A stretch of DNA of 64,000 bases from positions 1 to 64,000 of the forward strand of contig NZ_CACSJA010000003.1 in assembly GCF_902706035.1 (NCBI RefSeq). Reading direction: 5' to 3'. Numbering within the stretch: the first letter of the stretch is position 1; each line of letters begins with the position of its first letter. The notes beneath the pieces are model-generated. The model was not told the origin of the DNA. It ran no database searches and was given only the letters and a program-made list of their open reading frames with translations. This stretch comes from Pantoea sp. 18069. Lineage in GTDB: Bacteria > Pseudomonadota > Gammaproteobacteria > Burkholderiales > Burkholderiaceae_C. The translations under genes and the position numbers were made by a program. Positions 34,109 to 47,671 of the stretch are shown here, one piece after another.

Positions 34109-36085
34109 ATGAGCACGCTGCCTTTTCCCGCCGACCGCCCCTTTGACGTCGCCTGCCTCGGGCGCCTGGCCGTCGACCTCTATGCCCAGCAGATCGGCTG
34201 CAGCCTCGAGGCGGCGAGCAGCTTTTCCAAGTACCTCGGCGGCTCGTCCGCGAACATCGCCTTCGGCACGGCCCGCCTGGGAATGCGCTCGGCAATGATC
34301 TCGCGCGTGGGCAACGAGCAAAACGGCCGCTTCCTGTGCGCCACGCTGCAGCGCGAAGGCTGCGACGTGAGCCAGGTGCAGGTCGATGCCGAGCGCCTCA
34401 CGGCCATGGTGCTGCTGGGCATCAAGGACCAGGATACGTTCCCGCTGCTGTTTGCGCGCGAGAACTGCGCCGATATGGCGCTCAGCGCAGACGACATCCA
34501 CGAGGACTTTCTCGCCCAGTGTCGCAGCCTGGTGATCACCGGCACCCACCTGAGCACGCCCGGCGTGCTGGCCGCAAGCCGCAAGGCGCTGGAGATCGGC
34601 GGGCGCCACGGTGTGGTGCGCGTGCTCGACATCGACTACCGCCCCGTGCTGTGGGGCCTGACGGGCAAGGGCGACGGCGAGACCCGCTACATAGTCAACG
34701 ACCAGGTCAGCGCCCACCTGCAGCAGCAGCTGGGCCTGTTCGAGCTGATCATAGGCACCGAAGAGGAATGGATGATTGCCGGCGGCGCCGAAGGCGACCT
34801 GATGGCCAGCCTGCGGCGCGCGCGCGAATGCACGGCTGCAGTGTTTGTCGTCAAGCGCGGCCCGCTGGGCTGCTCGATCATCGATGGCGCGATTCCCGTG
34901 GCCATCGACGATGCGCTGACGGTGCTCGGCGAACGCATCGAAGTGCTCAACGTGCTGGGCGCGGGCGACGCGTTCGCCTCGGGCCTGCTCGCCGGGCTGC
35001 TGCGCGGCAAGTCGTTTGCGCAGGCCGCGGCCATGGCCAATGCCTGCGGCGCGATCGTGGTCTCGCGCCACGGCTGTGCGCCCGCCATGCCCACGCCCGC
35101 AGAACTTGCGCACTGGTTCTCGGGCCGGCGCCATGTGCGTCCCGACCAGGACCCGCAGCTCGCCCACCTGCACCGCGTGACGGCTGCGCGCCCGGCCTGG
35201 CCCGAGCTGTGCGTTCTCGCCTATGACCACCGCTCGCAGTTCGAGGACCTGGCCGACCAGGCCGGCGCCGAGCGCGCGCGCCTGCCGCAGCTCAAGCGCC
35301 TGATCAACCGCGTGGTCGAGGATGTCGAGAACGACCCGGGCTGCAAGGGCCGCATGGGCGTGCTGATCGACGGCCGCATAGGCGAAGCCGCGCTGCACGA
35401 CGCCACCGGCCGCGGCTGGTGGGTGGGCCGGCCCATAGAGCGCCCGGGCTCGCGCCCGCTGCGTTTCGACGGCACGCATTCGCTGGCCTCGCAGTTGCAG
35501 CACTGGCCGCGTGAGCAGACCGTCAAATGCCTGGTGTTCTACCACCCGCAAGACGCGGCCGCGCTGCGCGCCGAGCAGGAAGAGTGGCTGCAGCAGGTCT
35601 GGGAAGCGACGCGTGCCAGCGGCCATGAACTGCTGCTCGAAGTGATTCCGCCCAAGGAGCAGATCGCGCCCGGCGACAGCGGCGAATGCGTGGTGCAGAC
35701 CATAGAACGCTTCTACGACCTGGGCTTCAAGCCCGAGTGGTGGAAAGTCGGCGCGATGTCGCGCGCCCAGTGGCTGGCGCTCGAGGCGCTGGTGCAGGAG
35801 CGCGACCCGCATTGCCGCGGCGCAGTGATCCTGGGCCTGTCGCAGCCCGTGGACCAGCTGATCGCCGCGTTCGCCCAGGCACCCGCATCGCTGGTCAAGG
35901 GTTTCATGATCGGGCGCAGCGTCTGGGCGGCGCCGGCGCTGGCCTGGCTGCGCGGCGAGATCGACGACGCCAGTCTGCATGCCCAGGTCGCGGCCAACTT
36001 CCGCGCGCTGATCGCGGGCTGGCGCGCCAGCCGCGCTCCGGCCGGTGTTGAACAAGGCGCGCTGCGCGCAGGAGCTAGCGTATGA
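34109..36085 (+). CDS. iolC: 5-dehydro-2-deoxygluconokinase IolC fused to a DUF2090 domain
   Basis: A 658-residue two-domain protein. Residues 1-330 are a PfkB-type kinase phosphorylating 5-dehydro-2-deoxy-D-gluconate in myo-inositol catabolism. FSKYLGGSSANIAFGTARLG is at the N-side and GAGDAFASGLLAGLL (about 285-299) holds the catalytic aspartate. Residues about 340-650 form a DUF2090 aldolase-like TIM barrel (VLAYDHRSQFEDLADQAG, GFKPEWWKVGAMSR), a fusion common in proteobacterial IolC. It may supply the following aldolase step. Start: ATG at 34109 with AGGA upstream, rather than GTG at 34091. Overlaps iolB by ATGA. Confidence 0.92.
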   Translation: MSTLPFPADRPFDVACLGRLAVDLYAQQIGCSLEAASSFSKYLGGSSANIAFGTARLGMRSAMISRVGNEQNGRFLCATLQREGCDVSQVQVDAERLTAMVLLGIKDQDTFPLLFARENCADMALSADDIHEDFLAQCRSLVITGTHLSTPGVLAASRKALEIGGRHGVVRVLDIDYRPVLWGLTGKGDGETRYIVNDQVSAHLQQQLGLFELIIGTEEEWMIAGGAEGDLMASLRRARECTAAVFVVKRGPLGCSIIDGAIPVAIDDALTVLGERIEVLNVLGAGDAFASGLLAGLLRGKSFAQAAAMANACGAIVVSRHGCAPAMPTPAELAHWFSGRRHVRPDQDPQLAHLHRVTAARPAWPELCVLAYDHRSQFEDLADQAGAERARLPQLKRLINRVVEDVENDPGCKGRMGVLIDGRIGEAALHDATGRGWWVGRPIERPGSRPLRFDGTHSLASQLQHWPREQTVKCLVFYHPQDAAALRAEQEEWLQQVWEATRASGHELLLEVIPPKEQIAPGDSGECVVQTIERFYDLGFKPEWWKVGAMSRAQWLALEALVQERDPHCRGAVILGLSQPVDQLIAAFAQAPASLVKGFMIGRSVWAAPALAWLRGEIDDASLHAQVAANFRALIAGWRASRAPAGVEQGALRAGASV

Positions 36086-36885
36086 GTCTGCTCGTCAAGG
36101 CCCAGCCGGGCCGCATCGTCACCGACATCACGCCCGCGTCGGCGGGCTGGCGCCACATCAGCTTCAAGGTGCTGCGCCTGCAGGCGGGCGAGGAAGAAGC
36201 GCTGCAGACCGGCGCGCTCGAGCTGTGCCTCACGGTGCTCGCGGGCAGCGTCGACGTGCGCGTCGGCTCCGTGCTGTACAGCGCTCTCGGCAACCGCGCG
36301 TCGGTGTTCGAGGAACGCGCGCCCGCGGCGCTGTATGTGCCGCCGGGCCGCGGCGTGCATATCAGCGCGTCGGCCGAGGCCGAAGTCGCGCTGAGCCTCG
36401 CGCCCGCCAGGGGCCTGCTGCCCGAGCGCGTGATCGCGCCCGGACAGATGAAGCGCAGCGTGCGCGGCAAGGGCAGCAATACGCGCTTTGTCTGCGACAT
36501 CCTGCCCGAGTCCGAGCCCGCCGAAAGCCTGCTCGTGGTCGAAGTGATCACGCCCGCGGGCAACTCGTCGAGCTACCCGCCGCACAAGCACGACAGCACC
36601 GATCCGGCCCAGCCCAATGCCGAGACCGTGCTCGAGGAAACCTACTACCACCAGATCGATCCGCAGCAGGGCTTCGCGTTCCAGCGCGTCTACACCGACG
36701 ACCGCTCGCTGGACGAAACCATGGCCGTCGAGCACCGCGACACGGTGATGGTGCCGCGCGGCTACCACCCCTGCGTCGCGCCGCACGGCTACGACCTCTA
36801 CTACCTCAACACCATGGCCGGACCGGAGCGCCGCTGGGCTTTCCGCAACGATCCGGCGCATGAATGGATGTTGGCGGCGGCGTAA
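36082..36885 (+). CDS. iolB: 5-deoxy-glucuronate isomerase
   Basis: Converts 5-deoxy-D-glucuronate to 5-dehydro-2-deoxy-D-gluconate, the substrate of IolC. A 267-residue bicupin. NSSSYPPHKHDS (about 163-174) with the metal-binding histidines, then LEETYYHQID and HRDTVMVPRGYHPCVAPHGY, are IolB hallmarks. The start overlaps the iolC stop (ATGA), so the two are translationally coupled. iolD, iolE and iolG, which act before it, are not in this window and must lie elsewhere if the pathway is complete. Confidence 0.94.
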   Translation: MSLLVKAQPGRIVTDITPASAGWRHISFKVLRLQAGEEEALQTGALELCLTVLAGSVDVRVGSVLYSALGNRASVFEERAPAALYVPPGRGVHISASAEAEVALSLAPARGLLPERVIAPGQMKRSVRGKGSNTRFVCDILPESEPAESLLVVEVITPAGNSSSYPPHKHDSTDPAQPNAETVLEETYYHQIDPQQGFAFQRVYTDDRSLDETMAVEHRDTVMVPRGYHPCVAPHGYDLYYLNTMAGPERRWAFRNDPAHEWMLAAA

Positions 36886-36947
36886 GCCGCAGCCTTGTGA
36901 AAGCGCCCCGGCATGGGGCAAAAAATCAAAAAACCAGGAGACAAGAC

Positions 36948-37922
36948 ATGCAGAAACGGCAATTCATTGCAGCCATCGGCGCGGCCCTGATGACCACGGG
37001 CCTGGCGCAGGCACAGACGGCCTTTCCGGCGCAGCAGCCCGTCAAATGGGTCGTGCCCTATGCCCCGGGCGGCACCACCGACGTGATCGCGCGCAACCTC
37101 GCGATCGGCATGTCCAAGGAGCTGGGCCAGACCGTGGTGGTGGAGAACAAGCCGGGCGCGGCGACCATCATCGGCGCGACGCAGATCGTGCGCTCGGCGC
37201 CCGACGGCTACACCGTGGGCACGGCCGATTCGGGCACGCTGGCGTTCAATCCGGCGATGTACCGCAGCCTGAGCTACGACGCGCAAAAGGACTTCAGCTT
37301 CATCGGCGGCCTGGGCCGCATGCCGCTGGTGCTGGCCGTGCACCCGGACTTTCCGGCGAAGAACATGCGCGAGTTCCTGGCCCACGTGCGCAGCCAGCCG
37401 GGCCAGGTGACTTCGGGCTCGTCGGGCCCGGGCTCGCCATTGCACGTTGCGCTGGAACTGTTCAAGCAGCGCACCGGCAGCAACATGCTGCATGTGCCCT
37501 ACAAGGGCTCGGCGCCCGCGCTGCAGGACCTGATGGCCGGCCAGGTGCAGACCATGTTCGTCGATCTGCCGCCCAGCCTGTCGATGATCAAGGCCGGCAA
37601 GCTGCGCGTGCTGGCCGTGGCCACGCCCGAGCGCCTGGCCATCCTGCCCGATGTGCCGACCATGGCCGAGGCCGGCGTGCCCGGCTTCGAGGCCTATGCC
37701 TGGCAGGGCTTCGTCGGCCCGGCCAGGATGCCCGCGGCCGTGGTGCAGCGGCTCAACAAGGACCTGGGCGCGGCCCTGGCCCAGCCCGCATTGCGCGCCA
37801 AGTTCGAGGAAATCGGCATCCAGCCTATGGCCATGACGCCAGGCGAGTTCGGTGACTACGTGCGCAGCGAGCAAAAGCTCTGGAGCGAAGTCATCCGCTC
37901 CGCCAGGATTCAATTGGACTGA
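36948..37922 (+). CDS. Bug-family periplasmic receptor 1 (tripartite tricarboxylate transport type)
   Basis: A 324-residue extracytoplasmic solute receptor. The signal peptide is MQKRQFIAAIGAALMTTGLAQAQ, followed by the Bug core: VKWVVPYAPGGTTDVIARNL, VENKPGAATIIGA, VPYKGSAPALQDLMAGQVQ and AVATPERLAILPDVPTMAEAG. These proteins bind carboxylic acids and usually lack neighbouring TctAB membrane genes, as here. CAGGAG lies upstream of the ATG. It follows iolB by 62 bases and may be co-transcribed, hinting at an inositol-derived or related acid, but the ligand is not predictable. Confidence 0.88.
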   Translation: MQKRQFIAAIGAALMTTGLAQAQTAFPAQQPVKWVVPYAPGGTTDVIARNLAIGMSKELGQTVVVENKPGAATIIGATQIVRSAPDGYTVGTADSGTLAFNPAMYRSLSYDAQKDFSFIGGLGRMPLVLAVHPDFPAKNMREFLAHVRSQPGQVTSGSSGPGSPLHVALELFKQRTGSNMLHVPYKGSAPALQDLMAGQVQTMFVDLPPSLSMIKAGKLRVLAVATPERLAILPDVPTMAEAGVPGFEAYAWQGFVGPARMPAAVVQRLNKDLGAALAQPALRAKFEEIGIQPMAMTPGEFGDYVRSEQKLWSEVIRSARIQLD

Positions 37923-37959
37923 AGCTGCCTGCAGCGCGAGAAAAACGAGGAAAGAGACC

Positions 37960-38955
37960 ATGACATATTCCATGCACCGCCGCGCCTTTGGCCGCCAACT
38001 GGCCGCTGTGGCGGCCGCCGCTTCCACGCTGCCGGCCTGGGCGCAGACCGGCGCCTCGCCGGCAGGCGCCTACCCCCAGCGCCCGGTGGAGCTGATCGTG
38101 CCGTTTGCCGCGGGCGGCGGCACCGATGTGCTCGCCCGCGCCATGGCCGAGACCATGCGCCGGCATTTCCCGCAGAACCTGATCGTGATGAACCGCGCGG
38201 GCGCCAGCGGCGCCGTGGGCTGGTCCGAACTCGCAGCCGCCAGGCCCGACGGCTACAAGCTCGCGATCATCACCGTCGAGATGACCATGATTCCGCACAT
38301 GGGCCTGACCAGGATCACGTCCGACGACGTGCAGCCCATCGCGCGCCTGAACGCCGACCCGGCAACCATCGCCGTGCGCGCCGACTCGCCGTTCAAGACG
38401 CTGGAGGACTTTCTCGCCGCGGCGAGGAAGGACGTCGGCGGTGTGCGCATCGGCAATGCGGGCCCGGGCTCGCTGGGCCACCTGGCTGCGGCCGCGCTCG
38501 AAGACAAGGTCGGCGTGCAGTTCAACCATCTGCCCTACCGGGGCGCGAACCCCGCCGTGCTCGATCTGCTCGGCGGCCATATCGAGGCCGTGGCGGTGAC
38601 ACCGGTCGAAGTCGCGACCTATGTGGCCGCGGGCAAGGTCCGGGCGCTGGCGATCATGGGCGACAAGCGCATCCAGGCCGGCTGGGAGCAAGTGCCCACG
38701 CTCCAGGAGCGGGGCATCGACCTGGTGATCGGCGGCTGGCGCGGCCTCGCGGCACCGAAGAACACGCCGCCCGAAATCATCCAGCAACTGCGCACCGTCA
38801 TGGCGCGCACACTGCAGGAGCCCGATCTGCGCGCGACCATGGCCAAGCAGAACATGGGCGAGGGCTATCTCGACCAGCCGGCATTCCTCGAAGTGATTGC
38901 GCGGGATAACGCGACGTTCAAGCAGTTGGTGAACAAGCTGGGGATTAAAGCCTGA
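37960..38955 (+). CDS. Bug-family periplasmic receptor 2
   Basis: A second receptor of 331 residues, only distantly similar to the first. The N-terminus MHRRAFGRQLAAVAAAASTL has a twin-arginine-like signal and AWA cleavage region. Then come VELIVPFAAGGGTDVLARAM, NRAGASGAVGW, LPYRGANPAVLDLLGGHIEA and APKNTPPEIIQQL. GAGG lies before the ATG. It starts 37 bases after the first receptor gene and ends at a strong terminator, so the unit iolC-iolB-bug-bug probably ends here. Confidence 0.87.
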   Translation: MTYSMHRRAFGRQLAAVAAAASTLPAWAQTGASPAGAYPQRPVELIVPFAAGGGTDVLARAMAETMRRHFPQNLIVMNRAGASGAVGWSELAAARPDGYKLAIITVEMTMIPHMGLTRITSDDVQPIARLNADPATIAVRADSPFKTLEDFLAAARKDVGGVRIGNAGPGSLGHLAAAALEDKVGVQFNHLPYRGANPAVLDLLGGHIEAVAVTPVEVATYVAAGKVRALAIMGDKRIQAGWEQVPTLQERGIDLVIGGWRGLAAPKNTPPEIIQQLRTVMARTLQEPDLRATMAKQNMGEGYLDQPAFLEVIARDNATFKQLVNKLGIKA

Positions 38956-38974
38956 TCACGGCCTGCGTCCTGTC

Positions 38975-39012
38975 CAGCCCGGGGTCCGAGAGGATGCCGG
39001 GCTGTTTTTTTT
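38975..39012 (+). terminator. Rho-independent terminator after the Bug receptor pair
   Basis: CAGCCCGG (38975-38982) pairs with CCGGGCTG (38997-39004), followed by eight T's (39005-39012). It begins 20 bases past the stop of the second receptor gene. Confidence 0.85.
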
Positions 39013-39027
39013 GAGGACAGGTCGTTC

Positions 39028-39088
39028 ATGGTTCGACAAGCTCACCACGAACGGTTTGTACCCGTTCGGGCTGAGCTTGTCGAAGCCC
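39028..39088. repeat. REP-like palindrome, full copy
   Basis: TTCGACAAGCTCA (39032-39044) and TGAGCTTGTCGAA (39072-39084) are perfect 13-bp inverted repeats enclosing CCACGAACGG...CCCGTTCGGG. This is the complete form of the TTCGACAAGCTC family seen in many beta- and gammaproteobacteria. It lies just after the terminator. Confidence 0.8.
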
Positions 39089-39137
39089 CGGTATGACGAA
39101 AACGCTGTCACTTGTCAGCGTCCACTCTAAGCCTGGC

Positions 39138-40097
39138 TCACCCCCGCCCTTCCGGCGCAAACCCCTTTGCAAACACCTCCCGCACCCACTCCACAAACAC
39201 CGCCACCGCGCGCGGCACATGGGCGGAATACGGGCGCATGGCGTAGATCGTCGGGCTGAACGCGCCCATGGGGCGCCACTGCGGCAGCACCTGCACCAGC
39301 TGGCCCGCGGCCAGCGCGGCCTGGGCGCTGAAGTCGGGCACCAGCGCAATGCCCAGGCCGGCAATTGCCGCGTCGCGCAGCGCCTCGCTGTTGTTGGCGA
39401 CCAGCGGGCCGCTCACGGGCACGGTGGCGCGCGCGCCGCCGCCGCGGCCCAGGCGCTGCAGGGTCCAGGCCGCGGCTTCGTGGCCGCGCGGGTAGTGCAG
39501 GCAGCGGTGCTGGCGCAGGTCGTCGGGCGCGGCCGGTGCGCTCCCGTGGTGCTCGAGATAGGCCTGGCTCGCGACCAGTACCGAATGGGTGGTGCACAGC
39601 GCCCAGGCCACATGGTTGTCGGGCGGCGTGCTGGTGTGGCGTATGGCCAGGTCCAGGCCCTCCTGCGACAGCGGGCGCAACTGGTCGGACAGATCGAGCT
39701 CGAGCTGGATGTCGGGGTACTGGTCGAGAAATTCGGGCAGGCGCGGCACCAGGTGCTGGCGTGCGAGCGCCACGGGCGCCGTGACGCGCAGGCTGCCGCG
39801 CGGCGCGTCGGCCAGGTCGCGCACCTGCGCGAAGCTGCCCGCGATGCGCGCGAAGGCGTCGCGCGTGTCCTGCACCAGATGCCGGCCGGCATCGGTCAGC
39901 AGCATGGAGCGCGTGGTGCGCCGCACCAGCGGCACGCCGGCCGCGCGCTCCAGGCCGGCGATGTGCTGGCTTACCGCGGCCTTGCTCACGCCCAGGCGCG
40001 CGGCGGCGGCCGTGAAGCTGCCCTGCTGCTCGAGCACCACCAGCCAGTAGAGGTGCGACCAGAGCTGTTCGGTTTTCAGTGCATCGTTGGAATTCAT
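39138..40097 (-). CDS. LysR-family regulator divergent from mmsA
   Basis: A 319-residue LysR protein. The helix-turn-helix lies near residues 15-75 ([35 protein letters not shown]) and the effector domain from about 100 ([20 protein letters not shown]), in the style of the CrgA/DsdC-like subgroup. ATG at 40097 rather than nine codons upstream. It faces away from mmsA with a 111-bp spacer, so it probably controls that gene. REP-like DNA and a terminator separate it from the receptor genes. Confidence 0.83.
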   Translation of the reverse strand: MNSNDALKTEQLWSHLYWLVVLEQQGSFTAAAARLGVSKAAVSQHIAGLERAAGVPLVRRTTRSMLLTDAGRHLVQDTRDAFARIAGSFAQVRDLADAPRGSLRVTAPVALARQHLVPRLPEFLDQYPDIQLELDLSDQLRPLSQEGLDLAIRHTSTPPDNHVAWALCTTHSVLVASQAYLEHHGSAPAAPDDLRQHRCLHYPRGHEAAAWTLQRLGRGGGARATVPVSGPLVANNSEALRDAAIAGLGIALVPDFSAQAALAAGQLVQVLPQWRPMGAFSPTIYAMRPYSAHVPRAVAVFVEWVREVFAKGFAPEGRG

Positions 40098-40208
40098 GCC
40101 ACCATTGTTCACCAATTTAAACAATCAATTCACGCCACGGGACTGGGCAGCGCGCCGGTGCCTGCCTACACTTTGCCCATCGCTTACCGACGACCCAAGG
40201 ACTTTTCC

Positions 40209-41732
<1,524 letters not shown>

Positions 41733-41790
41733 GCCTGCGCGCAGGGCCGGCGGCTGCAAGGAGTTGGTTGGCCCGCTAAAATCCCGGGCT

Positions 41791-41883
41791 AACCCCCAAG
41801 GAGCGTTGCAGCGGCGGGTTCGGCACGATGGCCGGACCGCTCGTCAGGCTTGGGGTTTCTGTCTCCCGCAACGACGCTCACCT
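41791..41883 (+). ncRNA. S-adenosylhomocysteine (SAH) riboswitch
   Basis: Leader of the methionine synthase gene. AACCCCCAAG (41791-41800) pairs with CTTGGGGTT (41849-41857) as P1. Immediately after the left arm, GAGCGTTGC (41801-41809) pairs with GCAACGACGCTC (41868-41879) to form the characteristic pseudoknot, and CGTCAGGCTTGG carries the conserved ligand-pocket bases. SAH binding normally switches expression on, so that homocysteine from SAH recycling is remethylated. A TAAAAT -10 candidate at 41777-41782 places the transcript start right before the motif. Confidence 0.9.
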
Positions 41884-41913
41884 GTTGGCCCTTGTTTTGT
41901 GCAGGTGAGTTGT

Positions 41914-44652
<2,739 letters not shown>

Positions 44653-44660
44653 GGGCGGCC

Positions 44661-44755
44661 GTTCATGGTTTGACGCGGCCGGCCAGGCAAGCTCACCACG
44701 AACGGGTTTTGCCGTTCGCCCTTAAACGCCATTCGGCAGGCTCAGGGCGACCGGC
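44661..44755. repeat. REP-like element pair
   Basis: Contains GTTCATGGTTTGAC, CAAGCTCACCACGAACGGG, then GCCGTTCGCCC and GGCAGGCTCAGGGCGACCGG. These are two degenerate half-copies of the TTCGAC...GAACGG family facing each other. They sit between the convergent ends of metH and the hydroxyacid dehydrogenase gene and may act as a bidirectional end. Confidence 0.6.
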
Positions 44756-44757
44756 AT

Positions 44758-45723
44758 TTACTTGATCGCTGCCGACCAAGGCACTTCCGCCTTGGGCCTG
44801 CCCGTCGCAAAGAACGCGTGCAGATTCTCCAGCACCAGATCGCCCATGGCGCGGCGCGTCTCGTGCGTGCCGCTGGCCATGTGCGGCGCGAGCACCACGT
44901 TGTCCAGCGTCAGCAGCGCGGGCAGCGGGCGGGGCTCGTCCTCGAATACATCCAGGCCTGCGCCCGCAATGCGGCCCTGCTGCAGGGCCTGCACCAGCGC
45001 GGCTTCATCGACCACGCTGCCGCGCGCGACATTGACCAGAAAGCCCTGCGGGCCCAGCGCGTCCAGCACTTGGGCGTTGACCAGATGGCGCGTGCCCGCG
45101 CCGCCCGCGGCGACCACCACGAGGTAGTCTGACCACTCGGCCAGGGCCAGCAGCGAGTCCTTGTAGGCATGGGGCGAGCCTTCGACGGGGCGGCGGTTGT
45201 GGTAGCCGACTTCCATGTCGAAGCCCGAGGCGCGGCGCGCGATGGTCGAGCCTATGCGGCCCATGCCGAAGATGCCCAGGCGCTTGCCCGCGGCCCGGGT
45301 CTGCAGGGCGAAACGGCCCTTGGTCCATTCGCCGCGGCGCACAAAGCGGTCGGCCGCGCTGACGCCGCGCGAGATGTCGAGCAGCAGCGCGAAGGCCAGG
45401 TCGGCCACGCAATCATTGAGCACATCGGGCGTGTAGCCCACGCGCACTTTCTGCGCCACCAGCGCGGCTTCGTCCAGTGCGTCATAGCCCACGCCGAAGC
45501 TGCTCACGACCTGCAGATTGGGCAGCGCGCGCACCAGTTCGGCCTTGGCGCCCGTGCCGGCGCCCGTGACCAGGCCGACGAACTCGGCGCCATGCGCGGC
45601 GAGAAAGCCCGCGCGGTCGGTCTCTAGGTCGAGGCGGTGGATATCGAACTGTTCGGCGAGATCGCGGTCAAGCGCGGCCAAGGGCATGGCGCCGTTTTGC
45701 AGCAGGCGGGGAGGACGGGACAT
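44758..45723 (-). CDS. D-isomer-specific 2-hydroxyacid dehydrogenase
   Basis: A 321-residue NAD(P)-dependent reductase of the hydroxypyruvate/glyoxylate reductase group. The Rossmann motif GIFGMGRIGSTIARRA is central. The catalytic triad is present: Arg in VNVARGSVVDEAAL, Glu in GAGLDVFEDEP and His in LAPHMASGTHETR. The ATG at 45723 follows a weak ribosome site; an 18-residue longer frame lacks family sequence. Probably reduces glyoxylate, hydroxypyruvate or a related 2-oxoacid. Divergent from the BrkB-type gene. Confidence 0.87.
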   Translation of the reverse strand: MSRPPRLLQNGAMPLAALDRDLAEQFDIHRLDLETDRAGFLAAHGAEFVGLVTGAGTGAKAELVRALPNLQVVSSFGVGYDALDEAALVAQKVRVGYTPDVLNDCVADLAFALLLDISRGVSAADRFVRRGEWTKGRFALQTRAAGKRLGIFGMGRIGSTIARRASGFDMEVGYHNRRPVEGSPHAYKDSLLALAEWSDYLVVVAAGGAGTRHLVNAQVLDALGPQGFLVNVARGSVVDEAALVQALQQGRIAGAGLDVFEDEPRPLPALLTLDNVVLAPHMASGTHETRRAMGDLVLENLHAFFATGRPKAEVPWSAAIK

Positions 45724-45906
45724 AAGGCAATTCTTTCGGTGCGCAATGAAACATCGGTGGTCATATGACCTGCACACATTCTCGCTGCGTTTGCGCCCCG
45801 CCTGCGCCTGCCGCCAATGTCAGGTTTCTTCGCAGCTTTGGGCGCAAGCGCGCGTGGATGTGCATTTTGGATAGCGCGATTGCGCTTCATGGGTCAAGAT
45901 AAGCCC

Positions 45907-46872
45907 ATGCCACCCATGCTTGACTCCCTCCTGCGTCGCGCGCGTGTCATCGTGCGCCCCATCCAACCGCTGATCGATGCGTTCCAGCTCTGGCTGGGCG
46001 CCGACGGTCTGCGCATGAGCGCGGCGATGTCGTTCTACGGCATCCTGAGCCTGGCGCCGCTGCTGCTGCTGCTCGTGGGCCTGCTCGGCTGGTGGGTGGA
46101 CCGCGCCTATGTCGAGACCAATCTGCTGAGCCAGGTGCAGGCCGTGATCGGCGAGCGCGGTGCCCAGGTCGTGCAGGCGGCGCTCGCGAGTGCGCAAAAG
46201 CCCTCCGAAGGCACGCTGGCCTCGCTGGCCGGTTTCGTGCTGCTGCTGTCGGGCGCGACCGGTGTCTTCGTCGAGCTGCAGTCGGCCCTCGAGAAGCTCT
46301 GGCAGATGGGAATGAAGGAGCTGCCCGCGCCCAAGGCCGCGTGGTGGCGCATGGCGACATTGCGCCTGCGCGGGCTGGCCTATGTGCTGGCGCTGGGCTT
46401 TTTGCTGATGGTCTCGATGGTGCTGTCCACCGCCGTGCACATGCTCACGACCTGGGCCGGGAGCCGGTTGCCGATCGTGCCGCTCGCGCCGCTGATCGGG
46501 GTGATCAACGAAGGCGTGGCGTTCGCCGTCGCGGTCGCGCTGTTCGTCGGACTGATGCGCATAGGCACCGGCCCCAAGCCGCCGCTGCGCTTTTTGCTGT
46601 TCGGCGCCGTCGTCGGCGCGACGCTGTTCACGCTGGGCAAGCAGGGCCTGGCCTGGTACCTGTCGACGGCCGCCGTGGTCTCGGCCTATGGCGCGGCCGG
46701 ATCCATCGTCGTGCTGCTGATGTGGATCTACTTTTCCTCGGCCATCCTGCTGTTCGCCGCGGCCACGGCCAAGGCGGTCTGCGATGCGCGCACCAAGGAG
46801 GCCGGCCGGCTGGGCCGGGTCGCGCAGCAACCCGGCAGCCAGCTGCCCGGGCATGCGGGTGAAAACATCTGA
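45907..46872 (+). CDS. YihY/virulence factor BrkB-family membrane protein
   Basis: About 321 residues with six hydrophobic segments and the family motifs LRMSAAMSFYGILSLAPLLLL, ATGVFVELQSALEKLW, LSTAAVVSAYGAAGSIVVLL and WIYFSSAILLFAAATAK. These inner-membrane proteins are widespread; BrkB was once linked to serum resistance in Bordetella and others were mistaken for RNase BN. Their real role is uncertain. Three candidate ATGs exist (45889, 45907, 45916); 45907 has AAGATAAG upstream. The C-terminus ends in a short hydrophilic tail. Confidence 0.82.
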   Translation: MPPMLDSLLRRARVIVRPIQPLIDAFQLWLGADGLRMSAAMSFYGILSLAPLLLLLVGLLGWWVDRAYVETNLLSQVQAVIGERGAQVVQAALASAQKPSEGTLASLAGFVLLLSGATGVFVELQSALEKLWQMGMKELPAPKAAWWRMATLRLRGLAYVLALGFLLMVSMVLSTAVHMLTTWAGSRLPIVPLAPLIGVINEGVAFAVAVALFVGLMRIGTGPKPPLRFLLFGAVVGATLFTLGKQGLAWYLSTAAVVSAYGAAGSIVVLLMWIYFSSAILLFAAATAKAVCDARTKEAGRLGRVAQQPGSQLPGHAGENI

Positions 46873-46897
46873 GCGCGCTGCGCTCAGATGATCCCGC

Positions 46898-47671
46898 TTA
46901 CTTTTCGACGAATGCGCGTTCGACGACGAAGTCGCCGGGCGTCGTGGTATTGCCTTCCTTGAAGCCGCGCGCCTCGAGCATGTGCTTGAGGTCGGTGAGC
47001 ATCGCGGGGCTGCCGCACAGCATCACCCGGTCGGTCTCGGGGTTGAGTTCGGGCAGGCCGATGTCGGCCGCGAACTTGCCGCTTTCGATCAGGCTGGTGA
47101 TGCGGCCCTGGTTGCGGAAGGGCTCGCGCGTGACCGTGGGGTAGTAGATCAGCTTGTCGCGCACGATGTCGCCGAGGAACTCGTGCGCGTTGAGGTCTTG
47201 TTCGAACAGCTGCTGGTAGGCGAGTTCCTCGACCTGGCGCACGCCGTGCACCACCACGGCCTTCTCGAACTTCTCATAGGTCTCGGGGTCGCGCGCCACG
47301 GCGAGCCAGGGCGCGAGGCCGGTGCCGGTGCCGATCATGTACAGGTTCTTGCCCGGCAGCAGGTAGTCGATCAGCAGCGTGCCCGTGGGCTTCTTGCCGA
47401 CGATGATGGTGTCGCCGACCTGGATGTGCTGCAGCTTGGAGGTCAGCGGGCCGTTGTCCACCTTGATCGACAGGAATTCGAGGTGTTCCTCGTAATTCGG
47501 GCTGGCGATCGAATAGGCACGCAGCAGGTTCTTGCCGTCCACCTTCAGGCCGATCATCGTGAAATGGCCGTTGGAGAACCGCAGCGACATGTCGCGCGTG
47601 GTGGTGAAGGAAAAAAGGCGGTCGGTCCAGTGATGGACGGACAGCACGCGTTCTTCGTTAAAGGCACTCAT
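46898..47671 (-). CDS. fpr: Ferredoxin--NADP reductase
   Basis: A 257-residue flavoprotein that moves electrons between NADPH and ferredoxin or flavodoxin, important in oxidative stress and Fe-S metabolism. The FAD motif RAYSIASP (51-58) and GTGTGLAPW for NADPH are present. VMLCGSPAMLTDLKHMLEARG and the short C-terminal tail FVEK follow the bacterial subclass I pattern. It is convergent with the BrkB-type gene and divergent from the ABC receptor gene. Confidence 0.92.
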   Translation of the reverse strand: MSAFNEERVLSVHHWTDRLFSFTTTRDMSLRFSNGHFTMIGLKVDGKNLLRAYSIASPNYEEHLEFLSIKVDNGPLTSKLQHIQVGDTIIVGKKPTGTLLIDYLLPGKNLYMIGTGTGLAPWLAVARDPETYEKFEKAVVVHGVRQVEELAYQQLFEQDLNAHEFLGDIVRDKLIYYPTVTREPFRNQGRITSLIESGKFAADIGLPELNPETDRVMLCGSPAMLTDLKHMLEARGFKEGNTTTPGDFVVERAFVEK

